64,000 nucleotides of DNA from Streptomyces sp. NBC_01497 (GTDB lineage Bacteria; Actinomycetota; Actinomycetes; Streptomycetales; Streptomycetaceae): NCBI RefSeq assembly GCF_036250695.1, contig NZ_CP109427.1, forward strand, positions 5,890,001 through 5,954,000, given 5' to 3'. The position numbers and the translations under genes were made by a program. Below are positions 16,603-24,368 of this stretch, piece by piece; within the stretch, counting starts at the first letter, position 1, and each line of letters starts with the position of its first letter. The notes beneath the pieces were generated by a model. The model searched no databases, was not told the origin of the DNA, and was given only the letters and a program-made list of their open reading frames with translations.

Positions 16603-16964
16603 GCGTGCCAGTGTCTCAGGCGACGACCAGCGCATAACGTGCGACTACGCGTCCTTGCGCGCTGCTCTCTGTGTCGCCAGTAGCAGTTCCTTGTATTGCC
16701 CCAGCGCGCTCTGCCGTCGCGGTTTGCCGAGGTAGCAGGTCTGCGTACCGCCACGCTTCACGGCGAAGCGCCCACGCTCTGCTGAAGTCGCGGGCCCTGA
16801 GGGCCACGCCGATGCCGACGATCGCCGGGCGTCTATCAGACGCCACCCGACGATTACTTCGTCCCCATCGCTGCGTCACAGCTTGGCCACGACCGGAGTG
16901 ATCCACTCATCCACTGTCAGACCCGGGCGCTACGGTCATCTCTCCACAGACCTGGGGGGTCTAT
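16603..16964. other. Gene-poor gap in the island
   Basis: A 96-codon minus-strand frame (16616-16906) contains a coherent-looking helical segment (RARDFSRAWALRREAWRYAD, LLPRQTATAERAGAIQGTAT) but no recognised family and no clear start. It is left unassigned. The promoter and the GGGGGT ribosome binding site of the following gene lie at the end. Confidence 0.35.
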
Positions 16965-17576
16965 ATGAGTTGGGACAACCAGCAACAACCGCCGATGCCG
17001 CCGCAGGGAGACCTGCAGCAGACGGCCCAGTGGGGACCGCCGCTGCCCGCGCCGCCTCAGCGGGACTACGGCCGGCGCCCGGGCTGGACGCTGAAGCGCT
17101 ATGTCATCCCGGGTGCCGCAGTCCTGTTCTTCATCGGCGTCATGATCGGTACGGCCGGTAGTGGCGACGGCACCACGACGGTCGCCGACTCGAAGTCCGC
17201 TCCCGCGCCAACCGTCACCACAACCGCGACGGTCACCGACAGGCCGGCAGCAAAGGTGGCCAAGGCGAAGCCGGCGCCGACGGTCACCGTGACGGCCACG
17301 GCTACGAAGACGGTGACAGCGAAGGCTCCCGCCGTGACCGCGAGCGGCACGTCCGTCCCGAGCTTCCTGGGCATGGGGCTTCAGGACGCACAGGACAAAG
17401 CCCAAGCCGTAGGGTTCTACCTCCTGAAGTCGCACGACAGCACCGGGGCCGCCCGCTTCCAGATCCTCGACCGGGACTGGAAGGTGTGCACCCAGAACTT
17501 CAAGGCGGGGAAGAAGATCCCCACAAGCACACTGCTGGATTTCGGAGCCGTGAAGCTCGGAGAGCCCTGCCCCTAG
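16965..17576 (+). CDS. PASTA-like single-pass membrane protein
   Basis: A 203-residue protein. The N-terminal 45 residues are Gln/Pro-rich and cytosolic. One membrane helix spans about 48-67 (IPGAAVLFFIGVMIGTA). A long Thr/Ala/Lys/Val linker follows (about 70-128). The C-terminal 75 residues (VPSFLGMGLQDAQDKAQAVG ... VCTQNFKAGKKIPTSTLLDFGAVKLGEPCP) fit a single PASTA-type domain, which starts with VPxxxGxxxxxA. PASTA domains bind peptidoglycan fragments or beta-lactams in other proteins. No kinase domain is attached. The gene stands next to island remnants and may belong to them. Confidence 0.72.
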   Translation: MSWDNQQQPPMPPQGDLQQTAQWGPPLPAPPQRDYGRRPGWTLKRYVIPGAAVLFFIGVMIGTAGSGDGTTTVADSKSAPAPTVTTTATVTDRPAAKVAKAKPAPTVTVTATATKTVTAKAPAVTASGTSVPSFLGMGLQDAQDKAQAVGFYLLKSHDSTGAARFQILDRDWKVCTQNFKAGKKIPTSTLLDFGAVKLGEPCP

Positions 17577-17656
17577 GACACCCCAGAAACGAAGAAGCCC
17601 CCACCGCCACGCCTTCCATTCTGGTGGTCGTCGCAACACCCCAGCTCAGGGATGCC

Positions 17657-18370
17657 ATGAAGTTCGAAGCGCGGAAGGACCGGAGGCCCAGGGGCGCAAG
17701 AAGCTGCACGCTGAGGGGGAGGCATGCCGCGCTCGTGCCGCACGCCAGGAACCGCGAAGACGCCTGCCGGGCGTTGGGAGTCGATGAAGACATGCTGTGG
17801 CCCCGCGCCGTGATCAACCGGGTGAAGACCGGCAATGACCGCGAGATCGTGCACTCGTACCCCTATCGCAGTGCGTGCCCCTCTCAGGTGTGGAGCGAGC
17901 TGGTTGCTCGCACCTCCGGGGACCTGCTTCTCGCCGGATACACGAACTACTTCTTCTTCACGCAGTTGCCGAACTTCACCGAGACACTCCGGCGGAAGGT
18001 GGATTCCGGGTGCCGGGTCCGGTTCCTCCTGGGTGACCCCGACGGTGAAGTGACCCGCCAGCGCGAGGTGATCGAAGACGTCGCGCTCACTGTGAGCACG
18101 AGAATCAAGATCACCATGGAGAACCTGGCGCACCTCGGCCAACTCGACGGCCTGGAGGCGCGTTTCAGCGCCGCCGAGGATGCCGTCAACCACGTCAGCC
18201 TCAGCGTCTTCCGCTTCGATGATGACGCACTCGTCACGCCCCACCTGGCGCGTCTCGTCGGGCACGACAGCCCACTCCTGCACCTTCGCCGAGTCGGTGA
18301 CGCAGGGATGTTCTTCCGCTTTGCCGAGCACGCAGAGGAACTCTGGTCCCGGGGAGTGCCCGCTCGGTAG
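17657..18370 (+). pseudogene. XRE/DUF5919-type regulator lacking its HTH domain
   Basis: The 238-codon frame contains VPHARNREDACRALGVDEDM followed by LWPRAV, the last helix of an XRE-like domain (usually W-x-x-G-R-x-P-x-x-R-N-R...LWP). After it comes a full effector domain with YPYRSACPSQVWSELVARTS, LAGYTNYFFFTQLP, GCRVRFLLGDPDGEVTRQRE and a terminal HLRRVGDAGMFFRFAEHAEELW, as in actinobacterial DUF5919 regulators. The recognition helices are missing: the preceding residues (MKFEARKDRRPRGARSCTLR) are unrelated and basic. The start at 17657 is arbitrary. It is probably a 5'-truncated gene. Confidence 0.7.
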
Positions 18371-18583
18371 AGCGTGTGCCGGACACGCCGAAGCCCACGG
18401 CAGCATGTCGCTGAACCGCGCGCTGATGGCCGCCGGAGTTGTGCGCGTCGGAGATACTCCCCTTGGCGTTCTGCACCTTTGCGCTTCCGTGCGTCCTCCG
18501 ACGCGCCTGTCGCAGCCTCTCGCTGGACGGGACTCTGTTTCCGGTCGAGCAATGCTCGTGGAGCTGATGCCCGGGGAGGGGAC

Positions 18584-18763
18584 ATGGCGGAGTGGAAGCA
18601 AGGTAAGTGCGGCTGGCCCACGAAGGCCGGAGGCAGATGCCAAAGGCTGACGAAGAAGGGAACATCTCGGTGCTTCGAGCACCAAGGCGAGTGGACTGCC
18701 TACGCAACTCAGAGGCGTAAGAAGGCGGAACAGAGCAAGGCCATCAAGCGCCGCAAGAGGTGA
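18584..18763 (+). CDS. Small Cys-rich, Lys/Arg-rich protein
   Basis: A 59-residue protein beginning MAEWKQGKCGWPTKAGGRCQ. The spacing C9-x9-C19-x9-C29-x2-H32 resembles small putative zinc-binding modules of DUF5763 type, and the tail is strongly basic (RRKKAEQSKAIKRRKR). The start is supported by GGGGAGGGG, ending at 18580, directly upstream of ATG 18584. A nucleic-acid-binding role is plausible but only inferred. It is the last recognisable gene of the island. Confidence 0.62.
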   Translation: MAEWKQGKCGWPTKAGGRCQRLTKKGTSRCFEHQGEWTAYATQRRKKAEQSKAIKRRKR

Positions 18764-19147
18764 GTGAGCTGATGTCCGGCTGTCTCCGCGCAGCGCATGC
18801 CGCACGACGACGACCAACGGTGACAACCGTCGACGGCTCAGCGCACGTCGTCGCGTGGTTGCTTGGGGGCCCCGGGTGTTTCCGAGTCGATGGCTGATGG
18901 GACCAGGAACCGCGCGGCATGGTCGTGGACGGGCAGGCCGCGCGGGCGCTGATCGTGAAGGAGATCGAGGCGCTCTGATCCCGCCGAGGTGCTGCCTCCC
19001 TGGCGCGCAGGCGGCGGGGCGCGCGCGGGCCGGGGAGCCGGGTGTGCGGGCCGGCCGGGGCCCCGGCGCCGCGTGCGGGCGATGCGCCAGGTGGTGGTTG
19101 CGGCCGGCTCACCGTGTCCTGAGGACCGCTGGGGCGTTGTGGAGGGC
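18764..19147. other. Gene-free stretch at the island's distal end
   Basis: Mostly GC-rich with no supported gene. The plus frame ending at 18978 (MVVDGQAARALIVKEIEAL then stop) looks like the C-terminal tail of a lost gene; the upstream part is not coding in that frame. A GC-rich reverse-symmetrical patch lies around 19000-19080. Confidence 0.35.
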
Positions 19148-19429
19148 ATGATCTCCACTCGACACTTCGCCACCCTCCTCGCGATCGCCGCCGGCGCCTC
19201 CGGTCTCGGTGCCTCGTCCGCCGCCGCCGTGGAACCCCTGATGCAGCCGCAGAGCGTCAGTGTGACCGACACTCTCAACGACCTTTCGTCCGCCGGGATG
19301 CCCGCGGACCAGAAGGGGCAGGTGCCGACGCTCGCCTCGCAGCTCCAGGGCCTCAACCAGGTCAACCAGCTCCAGCAGCTGACCGGTCTGGCCGCGCCCG
19401 CCACCGGGCTTCTCCCCAGCCTCGGCTGA
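19148..19429 (+). CDS. Small secreted protein, conserved in Streptomyces
   Basis: A 93-residue protein with a signal peptide (MISTRHFATLLAIAAGASGL, cleavage probably after the ASSAAA segment near residue 26). The mature part is Gln/Leu/Asn-rich (SVSVTDTLNDLSSAG, LASQLQGLNQVNQLQQLTGL) and ends GLLPSLG. It resembles short secreted proteins found widely in streptomycetes with unknown roles. ATG 19148 follows the sequence GGAGGGC at 19141-19147, although the spacing is tight. Confidence 0.72.
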   Translation: MISTRHFATLLAIAAGASGLGASSAAAVEPLMQPQSVSVTDTLNDLSSAGMPADQKGQVPTLASQLQGLNQVNQLQQLTGLAAPATGLLPSLG

Positions 19430-19647
19430 GACGCCCCTGGTACAGGGCCGCGCGCGAGGCAGCAGGGACTCTCCTTCGCGCGGGCCCTGGGAGCGTCCCG
19501 GGTCGTCCGGCGTAGGACGGTGGCCCGACCGGGCGCCGGGGCCGCCGGGGCCGCCGGGCGAGACCCAGGTCACACCCGGCCGTGTCACATCCCGCCGAGC
19601 CGTTCCGTCATGTCCGTGTAGGCATCACCACGACGGAGGAGTTCACC

Positions 19648-20121
19648 ATGGGTGCCCGTTTGAACATGTTCGAGGGCCAGGCCGCGGCCAAGGTCTGGAA
19701 GCACATCATCGCGGCGGGCAGGGCGCTCGCGGACTCGTCGCTGCCGCTCGCGACGCAGGAGCTCGTGAAGATCCGCGCGAGCCAGATCAACGGGTGCGCC
19801 GGCTGCCTCGACATGCACGTCAAGGAAGCCGCCGCGGCAGGTGAGACCGCGGTGCGCCTGAGTCTGGTCGCGGCGTGGCGCGAGGCCACTGTCTTCACCG
19901 AGGCCGAGCGCGCCGCGCTGGAACTGGCGGAGCAGGGCACGCGCCTCGCGGACGCGGCCGGAGGTGTCACCGACGAGGCGTGGGCGAACGCGGCCAAGCA
20001 CTACGACGAGGACCAGCTGGCGGCGCTCGTGTCCTGCATCGCCGTCATCAACGCGTTCAACCGCGGGAACGTCATGATCCAGCAGCCGGCCGGCGACTAC
20101 GTGGTGGGCTCGCTCGGATAA
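19648..20121 (+). CDS. Carboxymuconolactone decarboxylase/AhpD-like protein
   Basis: A 157-residue all-helical protein of the AhpD-like superfamily. The hallmark is QELVKIRASQINGCAGCLDMH, with redox cysteines C50 and C53 and H57. Enzymes of this type act as alkylhydroperoxidase partners or decarboxylases; with a CxxC-x3-H motif a thiol-peroxidase role is likely. ATG 19648 is chosen because CGGAGGA lies 7 bases upstream and the domain starts there. It stands alone and is convergent with the MFS gene. Confidence 0.88.
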   Translation: MGARLNMFEGQAAAKVWKHIIAAGRALADSSLPLATQELVKIRASQINGCAGCLDMHVKEAAAAGETAVRLSLVAAWREATVFTEAERAALELAEQGTRLADAAGGVTDEAWANAAKHYDEDQLAALVSCIAVINAFNRGNVMIQQPAGDYVVGSLG

Positions 20122-20130
20122 CGGGGGCAC

Positions 20131-20205
20131 TCCGTCCGGGGGCCGGGGCCGGGGCCGGGGGCCGGGGCCGGGGCCCGGGGGAGCGGCCCCGGCCCGGGGC
20201 GGGGA
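20131..20205. repeat. GGCCGGGGCC-rich tract between convergent genes
   Basis: Runs of four to five G separated by CC recur from 20138 to about 20195, followed by complementary CGGCCCCGGCCCGGGGC. The tract can form strong hairpins and, on the plus strand, G-quadruplex-like structures. It lies directly after the AhpD-like gene, where a terminator is expected. Confidence 0.6.
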
Positions 20206-20274
20206 GGCCGGGGTACGCGCGTACCGCCTGCCCGGGCTCCGGATCCGGGCCCCAGGGCGCCGGTCACGGGGACG

Positions 20275-21594
20275 TCATGTCGCGCCGGCGGCATCGCCCT
20301 CGGTGACGGCCGGCGTCGCCGCGTGGGTGTCGTAGCGCCGGAACGGGCGTACGGCGAGGCCTCCGACGACGACCAGGACGAGGCACAGCACGGCGCTGCC
20401 GGACCAGGCGATGCTGAGCGTGGTGGTGGCGGCCATGGCGCCCGCGCGGAGGTCACCGAGGCGGGGGCCGCCCGCCACGACGACGGTGAAGACGCCCTGC
20501 ATCCGTCCCCGCATGTCGTCGGGGGCGTAGGTCTGCAGGATGGTCTGCCGGTAGACGGAGCTCACCAGGTCGGCGGAGCCCGCGAGGGCGAGGAGGACGA
20601 CCGCGGGCCAGAGGGTGTGGGCGAAGCCCGCCAGGGTGATCGCGGTCGCCCAGCCGGCCACCGCGATGGTCAGCGCGACGCCCTGGCGCCGTACCCGTCC
20701 GATCCACCCGCTGCACAGGCCGCCCACGACGGACCCGATCGCGATCGACGCGTACAGCAGGCCGACCCCGCCGTGGAAGCGCGCGGCGGCGGCCTCGGGG
20801 AAGAGGGCCCGCGGCATGGCCAGGACCATGGCGGCGATGTCGACCCCGAACGACATGAGCAGGACGGGGTTGCGGCTGATGAACCGGAGGCCGTCGAATA
20901 CGGCGAGCACCCCGCGCCGGGTGGAGGTGCCCACGGGCCGGATGGGCGGCAGCCGGAACGTCGAGTACAGCGAGATGGTGAACAGCAGGGCGTCGGCGCC
21001 GTAGGAGTAGGCGAAGCCGTGCGGGAGCGATACGAGGAGACCGGCGACGAGCGGCCCGAGGACCTGGCCGACGTTGCCCACCGTGAAGTTGAGGGTGTTC
21101 GCCGCGGGGACCAGTTCACTCGGCACGATGCGCGGGATGATGGCACCGCGGGTCGAGGATGACGTGGCGAAGCCGGCGCCCTGGACGGCGACCAGGGCGA
21201 GGATCAGCGGCACCGACCGCACGTTCAGGAGCGTCTGGACGAGAAGCGCGAGGGTCACCACCCAGGTCACGAGCGAGGACCACAGGTAGAGCAGACGCCG
21301 GTCGACGGCGTCCGCGATGGCGCCGCCGTACAGGCCGAAGATGACGATGGGGACGAACCCGGCGAGACCCGCGAGGCCCACGTAGAACGACGAGTGCGAC
21401 AGGGCGTAGATCTGGACCGGGATGGTGACCCCGGTGACCATCGTCCCCACGAACGAGGCCCCTTGGCCCACGAGGACGCGCCGGTAGATAGGGATGGCGA
21501 GCGGACGCGTGTCGAGGGCGACGCGGCGGAAGCGGTCCGCGACGCCCTTGCCGGTTCTTACCGGCTGCGGGGACGGCTTGTCGGTCGATGTCAC
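20275..21594 (-). CDS. MFS transporter (MFS_3/enterobactin-exporter-like)
   Basis: A 439-residue protein with about 12 membrane helices. It starts with a short basic N-terminus, followed by RRVLVGQGASFVGTMVTGVT and the loop GLYGGAIADAVDRRLLYLWS, which corresponds to the conserved loop between helices 2 and 3 (G-x-x-x-D-x-x-x-R). GSVVGGLCSGWIGRVRRQGV marks the equivalent loop of the second half. This arrangement is typical of the MFS_3 group, which exports drugs or siderophores. The substrate cannot be told from context, since the neighbours are unrelated. Confidence 0.86.
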   Translation of the reverse strand: MTSTDKPSPQPVRTGKGVADRFRRVALDTRPLAIPIYRRVLVGQGASFVGTMVTGVTIPVQIYALSHSSFYVGLAGLAGFVPIVIFGLYGGAIADAVDRRLLYLWSSLVTWVVTLALLVQTLLNVRSVPLILALVAVQGAGFATSSSTRGAIIPRIVPSELVPAANTLNFTVGNVGQVLGPLVAGLLVSLPHGFAYSYGADALLFTISLYSTFRLPPIRPVGTSTRRGVLAVFDGLRFISRNPVLLMSFGVDIAAMVLAMPRALFPEAAAARFHGGVGLLYASIAIGSVVGGLCSGWIGRVRRQGVALTIAVAGWATAITLAGFAHTLWPAVVLLALAGSADLVSSVYRQTILQTYAPDDMRGRMQGVFTVVVAGGPRLGDLRAGAMAATTTLSIAWSGSAVLCLVLVVVGGLAVRPFRRYDTHAATPAVTEGDAAGAT

Positions 21595-21766
21595 CGGGCT
21601 GCCGCGCCCGGTATCGCGCGCCGTGCGAAGAGGCGGGGGCGCGGCCGTCGTTCCGCGATGCTGTGTGCTGTGCTCATGACCCTCACGGTGTCATGAGCAC
21701 CCTCGCGCACGGCAGAGCGGGTCAGGGCGGGCGTGGTACGCCTACGCGGGACAGGCGCCATGCTGC

Positions 21767-21801
21767 TACGGGTACGGGTACGGGTACGGGTACGGGTACG
21801 G
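21767..21801. repeat. TACGGG hexanucleotide tract
   Basis: About five and a half tandem tacggg units, lying between the end of the HAD hydrolase gene and the start region of the MFS gene on the minus strand. It is non-coding. Confidence 0.85.
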
Positions 21802-21842
21802 CGCGGGCCGGGAAGGCGGCCGGGGGTACGGGCCCCGGGGTC

Positions 21843-22484
21843 TCAGTCCGCGAGGGCGCCCACCAGGTCGGTCAGGCTGTCCACGCACCAGTCCGCGGTC
21901 TTCACGACGGCCGGGTCGTCCGCCCAGAAGTAGCCCCAGGGCCCGCGCCGCAGGTGCGCGGTGCGAAAGCCGGCTGCGTGGGCGGCGAAGATGTCGTGCG
22001 CCGGGTGGTCCCCGACGTGGACCGTCTCGTGCTCCTCGACGCCGGTGGCGTCCCGTACGCACCGGAAGAACTCCGGATCGGGCTTCGCGTGCCCCCAGTC
22101 CCCGGAGGTGGCGATCACGTCGACGGGCAGGTCGAGGCCGCGCAGGAACTCGCCCGCGCGTGCGGTCTGGTTGCCGGCGACGACGACCCGCAGCCCGCGT
22201 GACCTGAGTTCGGCGAGCGCAGGCCGTACGTCGGGGTAGAGGTCGCTCTCGTCGAGGAACTCGCCACGGCCCGCCGCCTCGCGCGCCGCGTTCGAGGACG
22301 CGACGTCGATGCCGGGGCTGACGAGACGCAGCGCGTCGGCGTTGTCGCGTCCGTCGGCGACGACCGCGCCGACGAGGGCGGACACCGTGTGGCGCGGTAC
22401 CTGGAGCCAGGCGGCCCAGGCGCCCCAGTACCGGTCGTCGCGGACGAGGGTCTCCCCGATGTCGAGAACTACTGCGCGGATCAT
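21843..22484 (-). CDS. HAD superfamily hydrolase (HAD-IA type)
   Basis: A 213-residue protein beginning MIRAVVLDIGETLVRDDRYW. Motif I (D-I-G-E-T, with D7) retains the nucleophile but has Gly where many HADs have the second Asp. Motif II is in VVVAGNQTARAGEFL. Motif III Lys is in DWGHAKPDPEFFRC. Motif IV is VHVGDHPAHDIFAAHAAGF. HAD-IA enzymes are phosphatases or dehalogenases. Replacement of the acid/base Asp of motif I (DIGET instead of DxDxT) is common in some actinomycete subgroups but may alter catalysis. A start 9 bases upstream (MPGM) is possible. Confidence 0.84.
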   Translation of the reverse strand: MIRAVVLDIGETLVRDDRYWGAWAAWLQVPRHTVSALVGAVVADGRDNADALRLVSPGIDVASSNAAREAAGRGEFLDESDLYPDVRPALAELRSRGLRVVVAGNQTARAGEFLRGLDLPVDVIATSGDWGHAKPDPEFFRCVRDATGVEEHETVHVGDHPAHDIFAAHAAGFRTAHLRRGPWGYFWADDPAVVKTADWCVDSLTDLVGALAD

Positions 22485-22591
22485 GCCCGGCATCGTAGGA
22501 CGGCGTGGGGGCGCGGGCGGGGACCGTGGCCCTTGTGCCCTGCGCATGTCGTCCGGGTCGGGGCCCGCTACGCGTGTGGGAGATTGGGGGC

Positions 22592-22792
22592 ATGGATACC
22601 GCCAAGCTCGAACTCGCAGTCCAGCGTTCCCGGGAAGCGGAGGTGGCGCTGGAGGCCGCACGTGCCGACGTACGGGCGGAGGCCCTCGCCGCGCTCCAGC
22701 AGGACCCCGGGCCCGAAGCGCTGGCCGAGGTCGCCCGCGTCACCGGGTGGAGCGCCGGGGACCTGCGCGGGGCGGCGGGCGCGCAGGGCTGA
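22592..22792 (+). CDS. Small acidic helical protein
   Basis: A 66-residue protein, MDTAKLELAVQRSREAEVAL at its start, almost entirely helical and Ala/Glu/Arg-rich with a coiled-coil pattern, ending VTGWSAGDLRGAAGAQG. ATG 22592 follows a GATTGGGGG sequence. The segment ALAEVARVTGWSAGDLRGAA resembles a short HTH, but the protein is too small to call. Similar short proteins occur in other streptomycetes; function unknown. Confidence 0.6.
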   Translation: MDTAKLELAVQRSREAEVALEAARADVRAEALAALQQDPGPEALAEVARVTGWSAGDLRGAAGAQG

Positions 22793-22992
22793 CATCGGGT
22801 GGTCCGGGTGGCCGCGGTGGAGCCGCCGGTTCGGCCTGGAATGCGGGCCCCGGTGGCTCGGCCCCCAAGACGGGGACCCCGGCGCCCGGGGCTCGGCAGG
22901 CCGGTCCTCGCGGACGTCCGACCGTCGTATGAGCACATCGCCGCGGCCCCGGTCCTACGGTCACCACGTCACCCCGCCACCGGATCGCTGGA

Positions 22993-24066
22993 TCAGCCCT
23001 TCCAGACCAGGGCCTTGACCACCGCCGCGGTCACCTTGAGCGGCGTCTGCTGGAACGCCTTCACGCGGATGCGCATACCGTGGCCCGCTGGGAGATGGTT
23101 CGTGATCGGGACCGTCGCGAAGGTGCTGCCCTCGGTGGCGATGACCTCGGCGATGGGGTGGTCGAGGACGTACGTCCCCTTCGCGTCCACCTCCGACTGG
23201 CGCACCTGGATCTGCGTGCCCGCCGTCGCCCCGTCGACGACGAGGCTGACCTGGCCGGTGAAGCGGGCCGCGCCGCGCACGAACACGCTGCCGTCGGTGG
23301 CGTGGTCACCGGCCTCGTCGGTCCACTCCTTCGTGAACTCGATGGCGTCCCAGTCCTGGCCGGGGGCGATGGTGTAGGGCTCGGCCAGGCCGAGGTTGAC
23401 GTACTGGGGCATGTCGTCCTCCGGGGCGTCGGTGCCCGCGGCCCACGCGCGCAGGGCGGTCGCGGACAGGTAGCACAGCGACCTGTCCAGGGGGGTGCTC
23501 GTGAACTGCCAGATGAGGGGCGTCACTCCGGACGGGTGCGGCTGCGGCGCGGCCTCGGCCTTCGCGTACGAGGCCGCCGCGGTGCCCCAGGTGTACGCGG
23601 GGTACCAGAGCGGTACGCCGCTCGGCAGGTGTCCCTTTGCGAGGTCGTCGCCCGAGGTGTAGACGCCCACCCGCTGGCCGGGGAAGGCCTTGCGCACGGT
23701 CGCGACCCACGCCGTCGCGTATGCCTTGATCTGGGCCGCGGAGCGGCCCGCGTAGTTGCGGCCGTCGCTGTAGCGTTCCAGGTCGAGCCAGTGGCAGAAC
23801 CCCTTGCCCGCGTGGGGCTTGACGGCGGCGATGTAGTTCGCCGCCTCCACGGACACGGGCTGGTTCGGCCAGCCGAAGTGGTAGCCGCCGGGTACGAGCC
23901 CCGCGGCCTTGATGCCGGCGATGTGCGTGGCGAAGCGGGTGTCGTGCGTGTGCTCGCCCTCGCTCGCCTTGGCGAACGCGAACACGACACCGTCGTTCTT
24001 GTGGGCGGTCCAGTCCTGGACGCCCTGGTAGGCGGATACGTCGACCCCTCGACTGGTGGCGGCCAT
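22993..24066 (-). CDS. GH25 family lysozyme (N,O-diacetylmuramidase-like)
   Basis: A 357-residue protein. The first 200 residues form a GH25 domain: RGVDVSAYQGVQDW at the start, FAFAKASEGEHTHDTRF, PGGYHFGWP, and HWLDLERYSDG, with the catalytic D-x-E. WQFTSTPLDRSLCY resembles the terminal GH25 strand. The remaining 150 residues form an additional beta-rich domain, perhaps for binding cell wall or substrate. No signal peptide is visible, so secretion is uncertain or uses another route. ATG 24066 follows GGAGGAG. Lysozymes of this type cut the beta-1,4 bond after N-acetylmuramic acid. Confidence 0.88.
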   Translation of the reverse strand: MAATSRGVDVSAYQGVQDWTAHKNDGVVFAFAKASEGEHTHDTRFATHIAGIKAAGLVPGGYHFGWPNQPVSVEAANYIAAVKPHAGKGFCHWLDLERYSDGRNYAGRSAAQIKAYATAWVATVRKAFPGQRVGVYTSGDDLAKGHLPSGVPLWYPAYTWGTAAASYAKAEAAPQPHPSGVTPLIWQFTSTPLDRSLCYLSATALRAWAAGTDAPEDDMPQYVNLGLAEPYTIAPGQDWDAIEFTKEWTDEAGDHATDGSVFVRGAARFTGQVSLVVDGATAGTQIQVRQSEVDAKGTYVLDHPIAEVIATEGSTFATVPITNHLPAGHGMRIRVKAFQQTPLKVTAAVVKALVWKG

Positions 24067-24368
24067 CCGGTCTCCTCCGGGCACCGTGCGGCTTCACTGC
24101 GTGCGGACTCACTGCGTACGGACGGGTGGCTCCCACCGTCGTCCTGTGTACGTCATCCGTACCAGACGCTGTGCTCCGCTGGGGAGTCGTCCTCTCCAAC
24201 TGTGCGGAAGATGCCCGCTCCTGCCCGACGTCGATCGCTGCCCGCCTGGATATGGGGGCGCGAACGTCGGGTAATGGAGGGCGCCTTACCCCGCGCACCG
24301 GCGGCGCGTGCCCGAAAGCCCGCGTGCGGGCAGGCACCGGGCAACGCGCCGCCGGGGTGCGGGAGGTG
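24067..24368. other. Leader of the lysozyme gene
   Basis: A non-coding stretch between two minus-strand genes. Close to the lysozyme start it has a short direct repeat, CTTCACTGCG / CTCACTGCG (24091-24118). No terminator with a clear stem was seen after the GH3 gene. Confidence 0.4.

Noticed and set aside
16616..16906. 96-codon minus-strand frame with a helical segment
   Set aside because: It looks partly natural but has no recognised family, no clear start, and lies among remnants, so it was kept only as a note in the gap entry.
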